Source: Gnetum montanum
Taxonomy: Eukaryota > Streptophyta > Gnetopsida > Gnetales > Gnetaceae
Assembly: GCA_015680685.1 (NCBI GenBank)
Contig: MNCI01008033.1
Location: forward strand, 622,962 to 686,961
DNA length: 64,000 bases
Reading direction: 5' to 3'
The translations under genes were made by a program, and so were the position numbers. The notes under the pieces were generated by a model. The model was not told the origin of the DNA. It saw nothing but the letters and a program-made list of their open reading frames with translations, and ran no database searches. Every line of letters starts with the position of its first letter. Within the stretch, counting starts at the first letter, position 1. Below, in pieces: positions 24,211 to 36,290 of this stretch.

Positions 24211-26970
24211 ATGACTTCTAAAAGATCCATATCAGAAGGACCCTCATAGCACAAAAATATAATACCAAGAGGTTAAGGCAAAGAACAAGCCAGAGAATAA
24301 ACTCCACAAGCAGAGTAGGAGGCCTAATCCTTCAACATCCATTAACAAACACTTTACACTAAACACTCTATGTAGGTAGAGGTTGAAGCACCACTAGCTC
24401 TAGAACAAGGATAGCACATCACACTATCAATAGAATATCTCCAAGTAATCCAAGAAAAATCAATTATGTCTACAATGATTTTGGAATTGAATTTTAGATC
24501 ATTCATGAAGTTTGCATTTGAGAATGTCCAAACCCAAATTCAAGCCTCTCCTCTATGGCCAACTCTTTCATGTGATGGTGAATGGTAATTAGAAGAAGTT
24601 TAGCAATTTAGGAAAAATAAATAAGATGATTCCATCATAAAAATAGAAGGGGTCTCTATGCCTTACTTCATGGAAGCTATCATGAAGGAACTTAATATTT
24701 CCAATGTCAAAGAAAATATTGCATAGATCTCTTCTAGATCCAACATTGAGGTAAAGAAGCTATGGCTACAAAGAGTATATGGTAAAGAGGATAAGGAATA
24801 GCTTGAATTATCTGCTAAGGAAAAGATATACTTTAAGATAGAAACTTATCACATCTTTTCCATCAAAAGATTAAATAGAATCTTCACCTATCTTGTAAGA
24901 GGAAGTGTCATCCTTATGGGGAAATTCAATGGAAATCTAGATTATTTATTATTCTTGGAAATTCAAAAAAGGTTTGAAGAAAAGAAGGTAGGGAAACTCA
25001 CATTTCCATTCCCTTACCTTATCAAAAGATTGTGCAAGCAAGCTGGAATTCTAGGGTATATAAATGATGTTTTACATAAAGTAAAAAATGCATCATATGA
25101 TGAGATGTATAAGCCAATGCCACCAATCAACTACAAAAACTAGTAGGCACTAAGATAGTAGTAGATTCAGCATCCATATACAATATTCTATAAACATGGT
25201 AAGAATAAGTAGGATCTAGTGGATCAATGTCAGCTAATGATAGACCTAAACAGAGTGTTCAACCAATACAACATGACTACAGACCTTCTATGAGCCACTT
25301 GTAACAGATTGTAGAAATCATTAGTTGGGAAAAAAGCAAAGGTTCTACATTATGTAGAGTAAGAGATAACTCCATAAGGTCTATTTTATTAACAAGACTT
25401 GTTGGTGGTCAAGTATCTTTATAGGAAAAAATGATGAATAGTGGTTATAGTATATTTTTGGGAATGTTGCATCTTTCCAAGTTATGCTAGAAACTAGAAA
25501 AGGAGCTAGAGTTATGGTGATGCAACATCAAGATGTAGCAAGATCAATAGATGTGATCATATATCAAATTAAAGAATAATGTAATGTTTTCATTGTGTCA
25601 CCAACAAACATCACTAGAGCTAAAGATATAGAAATGATAGCTGGAACATCCATGACCCCAACAAAACATGAATATATCTTGGATCGAATGCTATAGATAG
25701 GCCAAGTTATGCAAAATCTCTTTGATATCCCTAGTGATATCATTTCATTTTAGTGAAATCTAATTGTAGCAAAGGACAAGCTGGTCATGTTTGAAAAAAG
25801 ATCCAAACATGCAAAAAATGAAGTGCAAAGATTGCAAGCTGAATTAGCAACCTTGAAAGAAGAAACAAGAGACCTTGCATAGTATGTAGCACCACACTAG
25901 ATAAATAAATTTAAAATTGAGCAAGTAACTCAACTCATAGCTAGATAGATCTAACTAGAGATAAAAAAAGAAAAAGTAATATGGAATGCATCTATTACAG
26001 AAGCCCAAACTTATGAACATGCCAATACCATAATTGCCTTGGAGCAAGAAGACAAAAGAATTTTTGCTGAGAACACAAGGTTAAAAGATATATAAAAGAA
26101 AAAAAATGTTCTCAAAGAAAGTATTCATTAGTTAAGAGAACAATTTTTTAGAGTCAATCAAGATATGAACAAATTGGCCAAAGAAAATAGAAACTTATCA
26201 ATGGAAGAAGTTCATGGCATCTATAAAAAATTAGGAATAAAAAACATTGCATGGAAAAATAAGGCCAAGAAACATGAGAGGATCAAGGAACACTTTAGAG
26301 ATCAAATGGACATGTATAAGAAAATTAATAAAAAACTAAATCTATATGGCTAAAGACAAAATCAATTTCATCACTACACAAATACCTTATTGGCAACCAA
26401 TCCTACATAGCCTCACCCATGTTCACCTAGCTGAATTGAAAAATAAGAACATGACAAAATACATGGGATTAGTAAACCTTTAGTAAGTTAATCTAGCCAT
26501 GTTAATAGCAGGAATACCAAGAAATGAACTAAAGTAGCAAGTGACCACAATATGCATCATGTATGAAAAAGAGTTTGAAGACACAAAAGATGCGCATTAG
26601 AAATTGCACATTGCAAACTATTAACTTAAGGTCATCAAAGCTAGCTACTAGGAATTAAAAGGATGTAGCAGAAAACCTAAATCATAGAATGACTAATTAT
26701 CAAGAGCTATGAAAGGTGTCCAAGCCATTTGAAGAAGAGAGAAGAAAATTTGCAACCTATTATATGAAGGCCAACAAAATGTTTCCATAGCTACCATGCC
26801 CATGGAAAGTACCAACACCAGAAAACATGGCTAAATTTACCTAAATGGTACATGATCCAAGATCATCAGAGGAGAAGCTTTGGGTGCTACTCAACTATTA
26901 TCAATTTCATAAGCTTGATGATAAATAAAAGAAGACAGTGGATGAGCCACCACCACCCCTAGGAACTTAA
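24211..26970 (+). pseudogene. Third ORF (3' additional ORF), copy 2
   Basis: It begins at the ATG directly after TGATTGTAG and reaches a TAA at 26968-26970. The span is exactly 920 codons, although at least one frameshift pair lies within it. The N-terminal third is in the starting frame: MTSKRSISEGPS, then NFRSFMKFAFENVQTQIQ, then MEAIMKELNIS and FKIETYHIF. An uninterrupted 75-residue stretch is at 24916-25143. The middle (25.75-26.35 kb) is highly charged and coiled-coil-like (EVQRLQAELATLKEE). The C-terminal block has KFATYYMKANKMFP, then PWKVP, then PPPPLGT and the stop. Copy 1 at 8533-10775 aligns in the same order. It lies just upstream of the polypurine tract and 3' LTR. Function unknown; no membrane segment is evident. 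Confidence 0.7.
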
Positions 26971-27200
26971 ATATTACATCAAGATTTAATATTTTTGTTT
27001 GTTTATTCTTGTTATTATTTTAATATGTGTCCATCATGCCATGCATGATAATTTTGTAAAGCACAACTAAAATCATAATGCAACATTCAAAGTCAAGTAG
27101 TCATATATATAAGTAGTTATGTCAAGTATAAATACATCTCATAATTTTGTAAGGAACTCCATCCTTCTTTTGTTTTACCTTGAGGATGAGTTTCCAATTA

Positions 27201-27212
27201 GTTGTGGGGGTA
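27201..27212 (+). other. Polypurine tract of element C2
   Basis: GTTGTGGGGGTA lies directly before the 3' LTR. Confidence 0.75.
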
Positions 27213-28119
27213 TGATAAAAACCTTTTTGTAATAGGCCATGATATCATATCTACGACATTGCAGCCCCACATACATCATTGTTGATGTGATGTAGAGGGT
27301 CTTGGTCACTCCTATAAATACCAATACTTGGTCACATCAACAGAAAAACTTTCATTCAACCCATGGCAAAATTCTTGCACTTTGATTTTGTAACTTAGAC
27401 ATAGTGATAGAGTAAATTCTTGCAGTGTGATGTCAAATAGTTTTACAGAATCTTTCTTCAAGTGGATTATACTTGGACACAATTTATGAACAGAAATAAA
27501 GATTGAGATTATTTCTCACCATTGCAACATTACACTTAGTTCCTTTACTTTTATTTAGTCATTTTCCTTACTTAGTTTAATTCTTACTTCTTTAATATGT
27601 TCACTTAGTTTAGTTCTTTACATTTCTAAAGTACTTTACTTTTTTCATGTTCATTAGTAAGGTGGAATGTGTACAACTAGTTTTGAGAATTAAGTATAAT
27701 CATTTTGTAATCCAATAGCGGTTTCACTTAATTAACTTAGTAGTAAACTCACTGAGTAATTCCAATAATAGTTACATGAGACCAAGATGTGTATAGCAAG
27801 CCAAGAATAGATGTTCATTGCCATAGGATAGAATAGATTTTCATTTCAATTATCCTTTAGATTTAGATTTTATTCTCATCCTTTCATTATGAATACACTT
27901 AGGATTAATATGAGCCTACAACATCATAATATCATATACCTCATTGAGAATTAAATCATACAACTTGCACTTCACTAATCCAAAGTGAAAAGATAACAAG
28001 CGCAAACCAACTATCAACCACTAGCATACTTGCATTGTCCATCCATGGATTGTGATATGGTCATGTGTGAATGCTTGAGACTTGTATGGTGAACTGTTGG
28101 AATATCTAGCCACTCATCA
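27213..28119 (+). repeat. 3' LTR of C2, also 5' LTR of the following partial unit (907 bp)
   Basis: It begins TGATAAAAACC and ends CACTCATCA. It aligns with 15963-16872. It is preceded by a polypurine tract and followed by a degenerate tRNA-Asp site (TAGCATTGTTACTAAG, 28121-28136), a leader and a gag start, so it sits at the centre of a tandem unit. Confidence 0.85.
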
Positions 28120-28264
28120 TTAGCATTGTTACTAAGAATGTATCAATGTTTTCTTAGTAGTTGATTTTATAGATTTTATTTTATTAAAAATTATAAAGTT
28201 TATCTATCATACTTGAATTAATTCTTTTAAACACACACATACTTAAGAGCATCAAAAATATAAT

Positions 28265-28870
28265 ATGGCTTCTACACTTAAAGAAAAGTTACCACCTACC
28301 AAAGAAACTCATAATAGTTATGATAAAGGATATGATGAAGAAGATTGGAGTGAGCCCATGAAAATCAAAATTTCATATGCTCAGACTAATCCATTCTATC
28401 TTGATTTCACATTTATCTTTCACTATGATGAATAACTAAGGTGGAAAGATTTGAAAGGTAAGATTGTTTTGCCTCCTAAACACTTTGCACCAACAATTTT
28501 GCAAGCAATCTTGATGAAGTTGAACCTTCACCATGCACAAGAAGGATATCATGTCACTAAATGCATGACTAGATCATATCAATCTATCGAAGCACAAGTA
28601 AGAATGGATTCTGCCATGGAGACAAGATATGAGTGTAACAAAGGAAACAAAGTATCTTACATAATTTTCCTTGAAGAAATAAATTATGATACATTCGTAA
28701 TGAAAGAACTTCATAAAAATCATGAATATCATTCATAGACACTGATCATGCATCTATAAGAGCTTTTCAAAATACAATTGCATTTAGCTCCTATGGAAAC
28801 ACTTAGGAGAGATATGAAAGACTTTAAACTTAGGCAAAGCTGAAGGCCTAAAGCTTCTATAGAACCTCAT
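28265..28870 (+). pseudogene. gag N-terminal fragment, second unit (C3)
   Basis: The ATG at 28265 opens MASTLKEKLPPTKETH, followed by DFTFIFHYDE and GKIVLPPKHFAPTILQAILM. It is nearly the same as 17016-17386 but extends further, past the site where D interrupts C2 (RYECNKGNK). It includes the region corresponding to EVRHQGL-like gag sequence, and fades after about 28860, where another LTR begins. Confidence 0.8.
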
Positions 28871-28879
28871 CAAAATAAC

Positions 28880-29625
28880 CAAATGTGTTAACACATATAT
28901 GTGAATGCAATGTCTTTATTTGCCTATAACTATGTCAGCATTTGTCACATATTTAACACCGTTTGGCTAATAGTATAGCTAAACTCTTGTAGTTTTCTTC
29001 CATAATCTTTGCAAATAGTTAGTGAGTTCTTGCAACATGGATTTGAGTTCTTTGTATGACATCTTATTGTGTGGCATTGTACCTGCATACATTCCATAAA
29101 CAACAATAAGATTGAGATTCAATCATATTCATTGCAGCACTTTAACTTAGAATATATTTACTTTTAATACTATCTACTTAATATTTATATTTTCATGTAT
29201 ATTGATCAATTGATGGAATGGGCATGACCAATTTCAAGCACAAAAAAATATTTTCTTGGTAATCCTATTAATTTTATTACTTGATTCATCTAGTAGCCTA
29301 ACACTTGGTAATTCTAGCAATGGATACGTGAGTTCAAGATGTGTACAACAAGCTGGAAATGAACACTCATTATTCTTAAGATAGTCTAGGATTTATCTTC
29401 TTGTTATTAGTTAGATTAATTAAATAATTAATTTTCATGTTTTTATATAGCTTAGCCATAGCCACACAACATCAATAATCATATGCCTCACTTTTGACTA
29501 AACCATACATGATAAACACTTAGCGATCTCGATTCATAGTAGTTCCATCCACAAGATTTAACTATATTGCTTGTGAATGCTTGTAATTTGTATGATTGGG
29601 TCTAGGGAACACTTGTTTCTCATCA
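28880..29625 (+). repeat. TGATGAG-family LTR, D-like, 5' truncated
   Basis: It aligns with the reverse complement of the D LTR: AATAGTTAGTGAGTTC, TTGAGTT(C/A), CATTCCATAAACAACAATAAGATTGAGATT, then TTGCAGCACTTT. It ends TTTCTCATCA at 29625. The U3 start is not recognisable. What follows is not an obvious primer site, so this may be a solo or truncated LTR inserted in C3 gag. Confidence 0.7.
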
Positions 29626-31286
29626 ATTACTTGTTGAAAAATTCATCAAAACAATTACATTTTAATTTTAAATATATTCTAGATGGTGTTTACAACTTTT
29701 CTACTTACATCCACACTTTCTAAAGGTCAAATTTCATGATCCAAACACATACCTTACTCATAAACTAAGAATTTATTATTAGTTTTATCTTTCATACATT
29801 TTTACAATTTCTTTTAGTATTAACTCTCCATAGAAGGTAAACTTCATTTTTTATCAAAAAAGCATATTGATCATTAGGAATGAAATACTAAAACTCTTTC
29901 CCTTATATTGATTCTCTTATTTATTATTTATATTTTTTCATTATAAGTATAATTTCCATACTTAGATTTTATTTTACATCACATGTAGTCAACTTCTATA
30001 CTTATTTTTTATTTCCATAATTTAAACATAATTAATTCTATTACTTAGACTTATTATTTCTCATCGATTCCCCTATTATTCCCAATTCATGAATGGTAAG
30101 CTAAGTCCATATTTGATTAGAAGCTTATGTTTCTTTGTATCATGATCATTGACTTATTAAGGGTTATGTCAATTCAAAGATTATTTATGATCATGAGTTA
30201 AAGATTAAGCATCTATTTTGTAGAGGTTCTCTTACAAGGTTAAAAAAGAATACTTTTGTAGAAACAAGCTTAATCATAAATTGGGGTGGGATCCCACAAC
30301 ATAATCATGACTTATGTGATAGTGGATTTTCCTAAAACAGAGACTAAAAATATGAATGAATACTATAGGTTTGACCACAACCTCACAACAACCCATGAGA
30401 GGAGACAACAACTCATGGTAAATAACAACAGTCTCACTACAACTCATGGTTTTAGCAAAAAATCTAAGAAGATCAAAAAATATCTCAAAATGACCTCTAA
30501 ATAAATGACAAATGACAAGGAATGTTGGGAACACCATAGTAATGACTTGGAAAACATAATCATGCCTTACATGTAGAGAAAAGTAATAAACAAGTTGATA
30601 GTATGGAAAATGGTCCAAACCCTAGGTGAAACGTTCAATCACTCGTAAAATAATAATGACTCAAAATCTAACAAAATGATCAAAACCTAATTAGATCTAG
30701 AACCAAATGAGCATAATGACATTAATATATGATTCTAATGTATAATACCTAATATCCAAATAGATAATATGATAATTTCTTATAAAAAAATCTTTTCTCA
30801 AAAATGAAAAAAAATAAATAAAATTTTATTGTAGAAAGATATAGAGAATTAAACTTAGAAATTACATGATTCTTTACATTTAAATTAAGATCTAATCCCA
30901 ATTGAGTTTGTATACAAATACAAAAGAATTCAACAAAATTTAAATTATGTGTAAATGTATAAAACCTAAGAATTGGAAAAAAAACATAAGAATATGTTAA
31001 TGTAACTCACCTAGAAAATAGAAGTGCAATCAATAAGTGATACATGAGCTTATTCATGCATTTTTTCCTAACCATGCACACGAACCAGAAAAACTTTGTA
31101 AAACTACCACAAGCCTTCAGTTTAGTAGTACTTCCACATCCAAAAAAATAGATGTGAAAATTTTGAAAGAATGAATTCTAGGATTTTTATGAAAAACTAT
31201 TGAAAACTCACATGGAGTAATTCAAACTAATTTTTAAAAATGAAAATACAATTAAATAAATCTATTATAAAATCTGTTATAGCTTA
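29626..31286. other. Unassigned AT-rich sequence
   Basis: I see no coding pattern that persists. Around 30.2 kb a TCTTACAAGGTTAAAAAAGAATAC stretch weakly resembles the 3' region at 15.6 kb, so part may be a very old family remnant. The frames at 30286-30618 overlap each other on opposite strands and lack supporting motifs. Confidence 0.4.
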
Positions 31287-31967
31287 TGTAACCTCCCACA
31301 AAGCAAAAAAATTATGTTAGAAATATTTAAATTAAAATAGCACATGCTCCAATTATTTTAGTTAATAAAAATAACATCGTGCTTACACAAAATCTACCCA
31401 TGCCATCACATGTCTCATATGCCCATACTATAGCCTTCATGAAAGCCTACCAAACTCATCCACTATGGTAGTGCATACTAGCTAAAGAAATCTACAATTA
31501 AATAATGTAAGGAATTAACTATACATGTACAGGAAACATAAACCTAGAAATCTAAACTAATTAATAAGCATGACTTAATGAAATATCATAAGATTGAAAG
31601 CATAAATAAGCACAAAGCATATGATAGAAGTACCAACCTAGGCATCCAAAAATAGGGGTTTTAATAGCATCTATGCCTCAGAGGTAATCTAGCACTACCA
31701 TCATCATTAGGCCTAAATCCAATTAGAAGGGATGGCCAAGTCCCTTTCTATCTTGCTTTAACTGACATTTTTTACTTACCATTATCAACTCCATAACTTC
31801 ATGCTAGTAGAACTTCTAAGTTACAGAGATAATTACCTCAAGTAAAATCCCCAAAAGATCCTCCAAGAGATATGTTCATTATTACAATAATTCCATTAAG
31901 GGTCTTACTTATAACAAGTATAAATTCTTGTTATGGAATAACACCATTCAAAAATGGGAATGTGACA
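31287..31967 (-). repeat. 3' LTR of element F (681 bp)
   Basis: Plus-strand ends are TGTAACCTCCC and GGGAATGTGACA. The right-hand half matches 37277-37724: GGTAATCTAGCACTA against GGTAAGCTAGCACTA, AGGGATGGCCAAGTCC against AGGGATGATCAAGTCC, and TTCTTGTTATGGAATAACACC against TTCTTGTTATGGAATGACACC. Confidence 0.7.
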
Positions 31968-32296
31968 AACTACCCCCTAGCATTCATTAGTCCTTCAACA
32001 AGCTTGCATAATATCTTTCTTCATGCTCTAATGACTTGATATCTTCTTTAAAATGGAGTTAAATATTTTTCTACTTTATCTATAAATGAAAATATAATTG
32101 AGCAAGATATTTAAGAAAAAATAAATCTTTCATGTCAAAAACTTACATTAATTATCTTGAAAATTACAAGAGTAAATTAAAGGTCTAGTAACTAACAATC
32201 ACAAGTTCTAACTAGAGTTACACTATGTACATCTTATGTCTCTAGTTTCCCATGTGAAGTTAGGGCAAATCCTTATTTACAACTTGTATTACTCAA

Positions 32297-33222
32297 TGAT
32301 GAGCATCAATATACCCCTATGTCCAACCATACGAATCACGAAGCATTCACGTGCGACTCGGTCGAATTATGTGGACTTTATTGTTTCCAGTGCACTAGAC
32401 CTTTAGGAAGTGAATCTAGCCTTAGGGTCAATCATTGTCCTCCCAATTACACTTGTGATGTTCGTTGGTATGGTTAAGTGTAATTAAGGCATCTGATTTT
32501 TATCATTTTTTATTTTATATTGTCGGTGCTAGAAATGTAGATAAAAAGAAGTTTAATTAACTAATCATTAAACTAATCTTAACATAAGCATTCATTCCCA
32601 CTTTATGTACATGTCCTGAACCACTGTATCCACTGTTGGATGACCAAACGTTACTCTATTGGGTGTACCAAGCAATAATGCTACTGGGATTACCAAGTGA
32701 ATACGTGTTATGCTCAAAGTGGTTGTACTTATGTATTTAATCTATCTAGCTTAGTAATTCTCATTAAGTCAATTGTTGGGAAATAATTGCAAAATAATTG
32801 AAAATAATTAACAAATAATTGAAAACATTGAATGCATAAATAAGAAATCCAATCTATCCAAAGCGCTACAAGGTTTATTAGAAATCTTATCTTTATTGCT
32901 GAACACATTGTCATGCTTAGGTAGAACAATGCTCAAATAAAGATCTGTACACTCAATGACGCCTACTATGGGCACTCAAGGGAAAATATTTTAATTTTTA
33001 AATGGAAAAAATGTAAGAGCTTTGCTATTACTAAAATCTAGATTTTCCATAAATGCAACAGGTAGGCGCGTATTTATAGGTGATGGAAAAATACCATGTA
33101 GATGAGGCATCATCGACGTAGGTCAAAATGCATTGACAAGGCCTTGTGAACAAGGCCTCATTGATGCGGTCGGCTACATTGACGAGGCCTCATCAATGTA
33201 GCCAACCAACTACAACTCATCT
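32297..33222 (-). repeat. Solo LTR of the TGATGAG family (about 926 bp)
   Basis: It starts TGATGAGCATC and ends near ACTCATCT. It carries the family blocks: CCAACCATACGAATCACG, GGTCAATCATTGTCCTCCCA, GGATGACCAAACG, TGCTCAAATAAAG, then GGCGCGTATTTATAGG (TATA). Its U3 array uses a different motif, GAGGCCTCATCAATG. Neither a primer site nor a polypurine tract flanks it. No clean 5-bp duplication is visible (CTCAA on the left, TTGGA on the right). Confidence 0.75.
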
Positions 33223-35930
33223 TTGGAGAATATCTTACGTACCTAGCTTAAATTTATAAATTAAATAAAGAAATAATGGTTAAATAGTCATAATTTGGAT
33301 GGTAAGACTTGATCCTACTTTATGACTTTTGATTTGGAAATTAACTCTAGTAGCTTAGTAAATTGAAAGAATCAAAGATCATACCAAATATAATCCAAGG
33401 TCTTGATGATGAAGGATGTTAATTCATCTTTGATAATTGTTGTAGCATTATTAGTGAACAAGGATTCTTGATGAATACCATCCATAAGAATCATCTAGTT
33501 CTAAATTCAGTAATTGGATCTATCTATGGATGATTCAAAGTAAGAAAAATATGCATTGGTAAATGGAATGTTATGATGAATTGATGGAAACATATTTTTC
33601 AAATATGATTCATCTTCTAAAAAGTATTTTTCACATCTATATTTTAGGATTTGATGAATATTACTTCCTTCTTTTGCATTAAAATCTCCATAAAGGATGA
33701 ATGACACTTCCTACTTTCACATTAAAATCTCCATAAAGGATGAATGGAACTTCCTACTTTTGCATTAAAATATTCATAAAGGATGAGTGGTACTGGAACA
33801 AAATTGGCACATGATAGGAATAAATTTTTTTCATTCTTTCATTGATTTAATTTACCAAGTATGATACTTTAGAAATTCTAACATTTCAACATGTTGGATT
33901 AGTAAGCAAATGTATATTGATCACACATACATACTTCCATGATAATTACATATTCAATACTAATGCCAAGGCTATGTGACTTTTATAAAAATTTGATCAT
34001 TCTTTTTTCATTCTGAGTTTAGAGATCTAGAATTTTGCAAATCATGTCTTTAAATTTCCATTCAAATATTTGTATAGACTCAAACATACCTTCTTTGGAG
34101 AAGATCACATAATCATCCTTGATGTGATTTCTATAGTAAGCTAGTATATGTGATTTAAAGGAAGAAGTAGTACATGAACATTTTTTCTTATAGATTTCTT
34201 CATATCACTACTTTTTATGATTAAGTTAGAATTACTATAGAAATTTTCATGGAAGGACTTCTTGTAGACAAAAAAACATTGACATTTAGGCTTTGCAATT
34301 CTACAAGGATATGTGGATATTCATATTCATGTCAATCCAAGGCCCAAGGTGGCCATGTAGGATGTTTTCTTTGACTAGCTAGGGTTCTTGCAAAAAAAAC
34401 TATATGTTACAATATTCATACTAATTCTTGAATTATCATTTGACTCATTCCTTCTCATAAATACCATATTCCTTGTTGGAACAAAGTTATGATCCTTTGT
34501 GATGGTTGATATCTATCAAATATGTTTTAATGCTTGTTAAGTTGGTTTAAGTTATCATTTCACTATTAGTTTACTAATTGATTGTTAAACTACTTAATTC
34601 CTTAGATAATATTTTGGCTTTATTTTCCTAACTCTCAATGATCTTTCTACACTGCCCCACCCCCTTAAGATGTTGACATTGGTAGTGCAACCAACTATAA
34701 CTAGAGATCGGTAATCTAGGTTTTCTTATAGAGGCCAAAGATCCTAGTTTATGAATCTAAATATGAATAAATATATTCTAATTATTCAATTCTATGATCC
34801 AAGAATAAAAAAAATATTAAATTTATTAGAAATGACCATCACGTTGCTAAAGACAGTTACTAGATCTATAATTAGTAAAGTTATAGGTCTACTAAGACAT
34901 AATTTAAACTATCACCTAATTATTGGGTTCTCATATGATCAAGTTGATATTACCTAAAGAATTTTTTAAATGGCTATTTATTCATCCAAATTGGCCATCA
35001 GATGTACAAGTTATGATGATTTAGGTACGAAGGCTAGAAGGTCATACTTTAAGAGAAGGCTTAAAAACTTAGTTCTTCAATTCTTCTATGCTTAATTCAA
35101 TGTTACCATTGCTTTCAAGAGGCTAAAATATGCTAGAAATGACTTTTTTTTCAAAAAAATTTAAAATTTGAAATTTATGACTATTTAGTTGCCTAAAATG
35201 TAAGGCATGATTTTTCAAAAATTAAGGACTTCTTAGGAAATCACCCATCCCAATATTACTCTAGAAGAGGCATGCTTAGTTATCTAGTTTCTAGCTTACT
35301 ACTAACCATCAATTGTACAGTTTTTTTTTATCATGTTTTGATATATAAATTTAATGTTAATTATATTTAAGAAAAGATTATCCCTCCTCCCTCTTATCCA
35401 TACAGGAAAGAAATAAAATGACATTCATTGCTAACATTGAAGGTAGGAAATGATAGTATGATTGATATTATTGACACTAGAGGAGATAGGAACTAACAAT
35501 GTTGGAAAGCACCATTAGAACCACCAGTCCTTACCCTTGTTGAAGGATTTGAAAAGGTTTTTCCCCAAAAAATTTAGCAAGGGCAAGGCACATGTTAAGG
35601 CAACAATGGGAGATAGCATGGGATGCAAGGTGGTGCATATGGTTGAAAATATGGATACGAAAGCTAAAATTTGTGGTATATATGGGGCATGCTAAGATGA
35701 CACAAAGGACATAGTCAAGGTTAAAAAGGATGATGGCAGGAATGTGGGAAAAAGGACAAGACATGGAAAGCACCAATAGTGTGAGAGTTAACATGTGAAG
35801 AAGTGTGGTGCAAGAGGCCAGTAGTAGCAAGTCAGAAGTTGGACATGTCGGTTGGATCATCGTGCAGAGGAATTTTTATGTTGCATCTACTATGGCCAGA
35901 GCTATGATGTTATAAAACAAGATCTATGTG
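33223..35930. other. Interior of element F, no identified gene
   Basis: AT-rich sequence with scattered short frames. The minus-strand 109-residue frame at 35531-35860 is serine- and leucine-rich with no recognisable domain and may be chance. The only clear structure is the 43-bp tandem repeat listed separately. Confidence 0.4.
33663..33791. repeat. 43-bp tandem repeat, three units
   Basis: Units start at 33663, 33706 and 33749. Each carries ACTTCCT, then TTTTGCATTAAAATCTCC or a close variant, then ATAAAGGATGAATG. Confidence 0.85.
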
Positions 35931-35937
35931 GTCCCAA

Positions 35938-36060
35938 CCATGATGCAGCATGGTGGGACTATACCTAATAGCATAGCATTTACTATAGTGCAACACAGTG
36001 GGGCTTGTCTAGCCCTATAATGATGTAGTGTGGTGAGGTTGCATCTAATATCATGATCAA
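35938..36060. repeat. Imperfect short tandem repeat of about 42 bp
   Basis: Three diverged units carry ATGATGCAGCATGGTGGGAC, then ATAGTGCAACACAGTGGGGC, then ATGATGTAGTGTGGTGAGGT. Each is followed by TATACCTAATA-like sequence. Confidence 0.55.
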
Positions 36061-36064
36061 CTCA

Positions 36065-36290
36065 TACCAAGCTAGCGATTTTTAAATTTTTAATTATTTT
36101 TATTAAATTTAATTTAAATTAAAAATGAAACTAAAATAAGTAATTGAAACTCATTGGATCTATTGGACTAGTTTCAAAATTCCTTTTAGAGAATTCATTT
36201 TTAAAATATATAACTTAGTGTTGCTCAATGGAATCAAATTTATGACAGAGGGTTACCAAGCCAAGACTCTTACTACTAAGCTAACCCCTC
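36065..36290 (-). repeat. tRNA-derived SINE-like copy
   Basis: The minus strand begins GAGGGGTTAGCTTAGTAGTAAGAG at 36290, an RNA polymerase III A-box-like sequence (TRGCNNAGYGG with one change). A B-box-like AATTTGATTCC follows at about 36240-36230, a tRNA-like spacing. An AT-rich body of about 170 bp follows and fades into T/A-rich sequence. It is not a functional tRNA: the acceptor and anticodon stems do not form. The 3' end is uncertain. Confidence 0.5.

Larger units (their letters stand above)
15963..28119 (+). mobile_element. Element C2: decayed Athila-like element with both LTRs, third ORF and nested insertions
   Basis: The LTRs at 15963-16872 and 27213-28119 are close relatives along their length and share an orientation. 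Between them are a tRNA-Asp-type site, the start of gag, a nested minus-strand element (D), a different LTR, an unknown multi-exon gene, and then the third ORF and polypurine tract. The pol genes are not visible and were probably displaced or deleted. Sequence to the right of the second LTR continues as another gag start, so this is part of a tandem LTR-internal-LTR-internal arrangement. Confidence 0.75.

Noticed and set aside
30274-30618. Overlapping open frames on both strands near 30.3 kb
   Set aside because: Neither has a recognisable domain, and both are short and AT-driven.
35531-35860. Minus-strand 109-residue open frame as a gene
   Set aside because: Low-complexity serine/leucine-rich translation, no conserved copy and no supporting signals.
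36230-36290. A functional tRNA gene on the minus strand
   Set aside because: A- and B-box-like sequences are present, but the acceptor stem and anticodon arm do not pair, so a SINE-like origin fits better.
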